This document shows positions 40,623 through 41,033 of a stretch of DNA of 41,033 bases, one piece after another. Each line of letters begins with the position of its first letter. The first letter of the stretch is position 1. The notes beneath the pieces were generated by a model. The model worked only from the letters and a program-made list of their open reading frames with translations. It ran no database searches and was not told the origin of the DNA. This DNA comes from a virus. The stretch is taken from positions 1 to 41,033 of the IMG/VR virus record IMGVR_UViG_3300028392_000121; one strand, written 5' to 3'. The translations under genes were made by a program, and so were the position numbers.

Positions 40623-41033
40623 TTAGGCTAGAGTTGGCTTACCGTCAACTAATTTGTAAAAAGTGTTTTCCTTTATTTTCTTACCGTCAACTTTGAACGG
40701 TTTTACATCAATGCAGAACCATTTACCATTGACTTCCTTCCATTCATTTAAAACGATCCAGCACCCTTTTATTCCACTTGCTTTGGATTCTATACCCCAT
40801 GCAAGGGCGATTGAATTTTCTCCTGTAACTTTTGCGGTGGAATAGTCCCCGCTGGCAGCCCCGGTGGAAGAGTTCCCGCTGGCAGCCCCGGTGGAAGAGT
40901 TCCCGCTGGCAGCCCCGGTGGAATAGTTCCCGCTGGCAGCCCCGGTGGAACAGTACCCGCTGGCAGCCCCGGTGGAATAGTCCCCGCTGGCAGCCCCGGT
41001 GGAATAGCACCCGCTGGCAGCCCCGGTGGAATA
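40623..41033 (-). CDS. Repeat protein, 5' end cut by window edge
   Basis: At least 136 aa; open through the right edge, so the start is outside. Seven tandem 9-residue units of the form xSTGAASGx, then a C-terminal domain (STAKVTGENSIALAWGIESKASGIKGCWIVL, then NGKWFCIDVKPFKVDGKKIKENTFYKLVDGKPTLA). From memory this matches a phage family (DUF7666-like) with STAASSGDY-type repeats that probably coil into a left-handed beta-roll like the YadA head. The role is unknown. The frame is chosen because it continues past the repeats into a sensible domain. Confidence 0.75.
   Translation of the reverse strand, partial: YSTGAASGCYSTGAASGDYSTGAASGYCSTGAASGNYSTGAASGNSSTGAASGNSSTGAASGDYSTAKVTGENSIALAWGIESKASGIKGCWIVLNEWKEVNGKWFCIDVKPFKVDGKKIKENTFYKLVDGKPTLA
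40845..41033 (-). repeat. 27-bp coding tandem repeat, seven copies in the window
   Basis: Seven contiguous 27-bp units. The 21 bp encoding STGAASG are the same in every copy; changes fall only in the two codons between (TGC/GAC/TAC/AAC, then TAT/TGT/TCT). The array runs off the right edge, so total length is unknown. Confidence 0.9.

Noticed and set aside
40744-41010. Open frame on the minus strand with LFHRGCQR repeats
   Set aside because: It is the out-of-frame reading of the 27-bp repeat. The frame with STGAASG repeats runs on into a coherent C-terminal domain and to the window edge, so that one is taken as real.
40845-41033. Possible CRISPR array
   Set aside because: The 27-bp units are directly contiguous with no unique spacers, and they are in frame within a protein-coding gene.
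1-41033. Integrase, CI-like repressor, attachment sites, tRNA genes
   Set aside because: Looked for to decide between temperate and virulent lifestyle; none could be identified in this window, though sequence beyond the edges is unknown.

Overview
The window looks like most of the genome of a tailed phage (siphovirus-like), or a prophage of one, that infects a member of the Bacteroidota. Three lines of evidence support this host. Intergenic regions carry Bacteroidota-type promoters (TTTG, 19-22 nt, TAnnTTTG) at 758-790, 6903-6935, 24177-24210 and, on the minus strand, 33828-33858. Start codons mostly follow A-rich tracts rather than Shine-Dalgarno sequences. Several signal peptides end in the Ala-Gln cleavage site common in Bacteroidota secreted proteins. 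I see no integrase, CI-type repressor or attachment site, so a temperate lifestyle is not supported by this window.

Left arm, plus strand (0-27.8 kb), late genes. A NUMOD4/HNH homing-type endonuclease precedes terS and terL, a large portal-like protein with a DnaJ-like zinc ribbon, a probable scaffold, and a major capsid candidate behind its own promoter and a long leader. Head-tail and tail genes follow: a Big_2-domain protein, a tail-tube candidate, a tape measure protein, a baseplate-type protein and fibres. Two fibre-like proteins and one small protein next to the capsid gene begin with Sec signal peptides. The arm ends with a cluster of very small membrane proteins, a two-helix holin candidate, a GH108-type endolysin and a small secreted basic protein. 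One AT-rich minus-strand gene (12669-13112) is inserted in the tail operon like a moron.

Right arm, minus strand (41.0-27.8 kb), early genes. From right to left: a repeat protein cut by the window edge, tiny membrane and zinc-ribbon proteins, a Rad52-like annealing protein with a YqaJ-type exonuclease, a SNF2 helicase-DNA methylase fusion, and a Dcm-like protein. After a regulatory gap at 33.65-34.03 kb a second early operon holds an HNH protein, a DUF4373 replication protein, a CHC2/TOPRIM/DnaB-type primase-helicase, a C5 cytosine methyltransferase, a zinc-finger protein, a stand-alone DnaA domain IV protein and a DUF1064 nuclease-like protein. The arms converge near 27.82 kb.

The most unusual observations are: (1) a 205-codon open frame nested wholly inside the cytosine methyltransferase gene, whose translation looks like a real protein (dual coding); (2) the 33.65-33.86 kb leader, where one 14-nt segment can pair with the transcript's 5' end or with the segment touching the first start codon; (3) a candidate plus-strand small RNA beside it (about 33.9-34.0 kb); (4) signal peptides on virion-type genes; and (5) a 27-bp coding repeat at the right edge in which variation is confined to two adjacent codons. 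All functional calls come from reading motifs by eye; no database search was possible.
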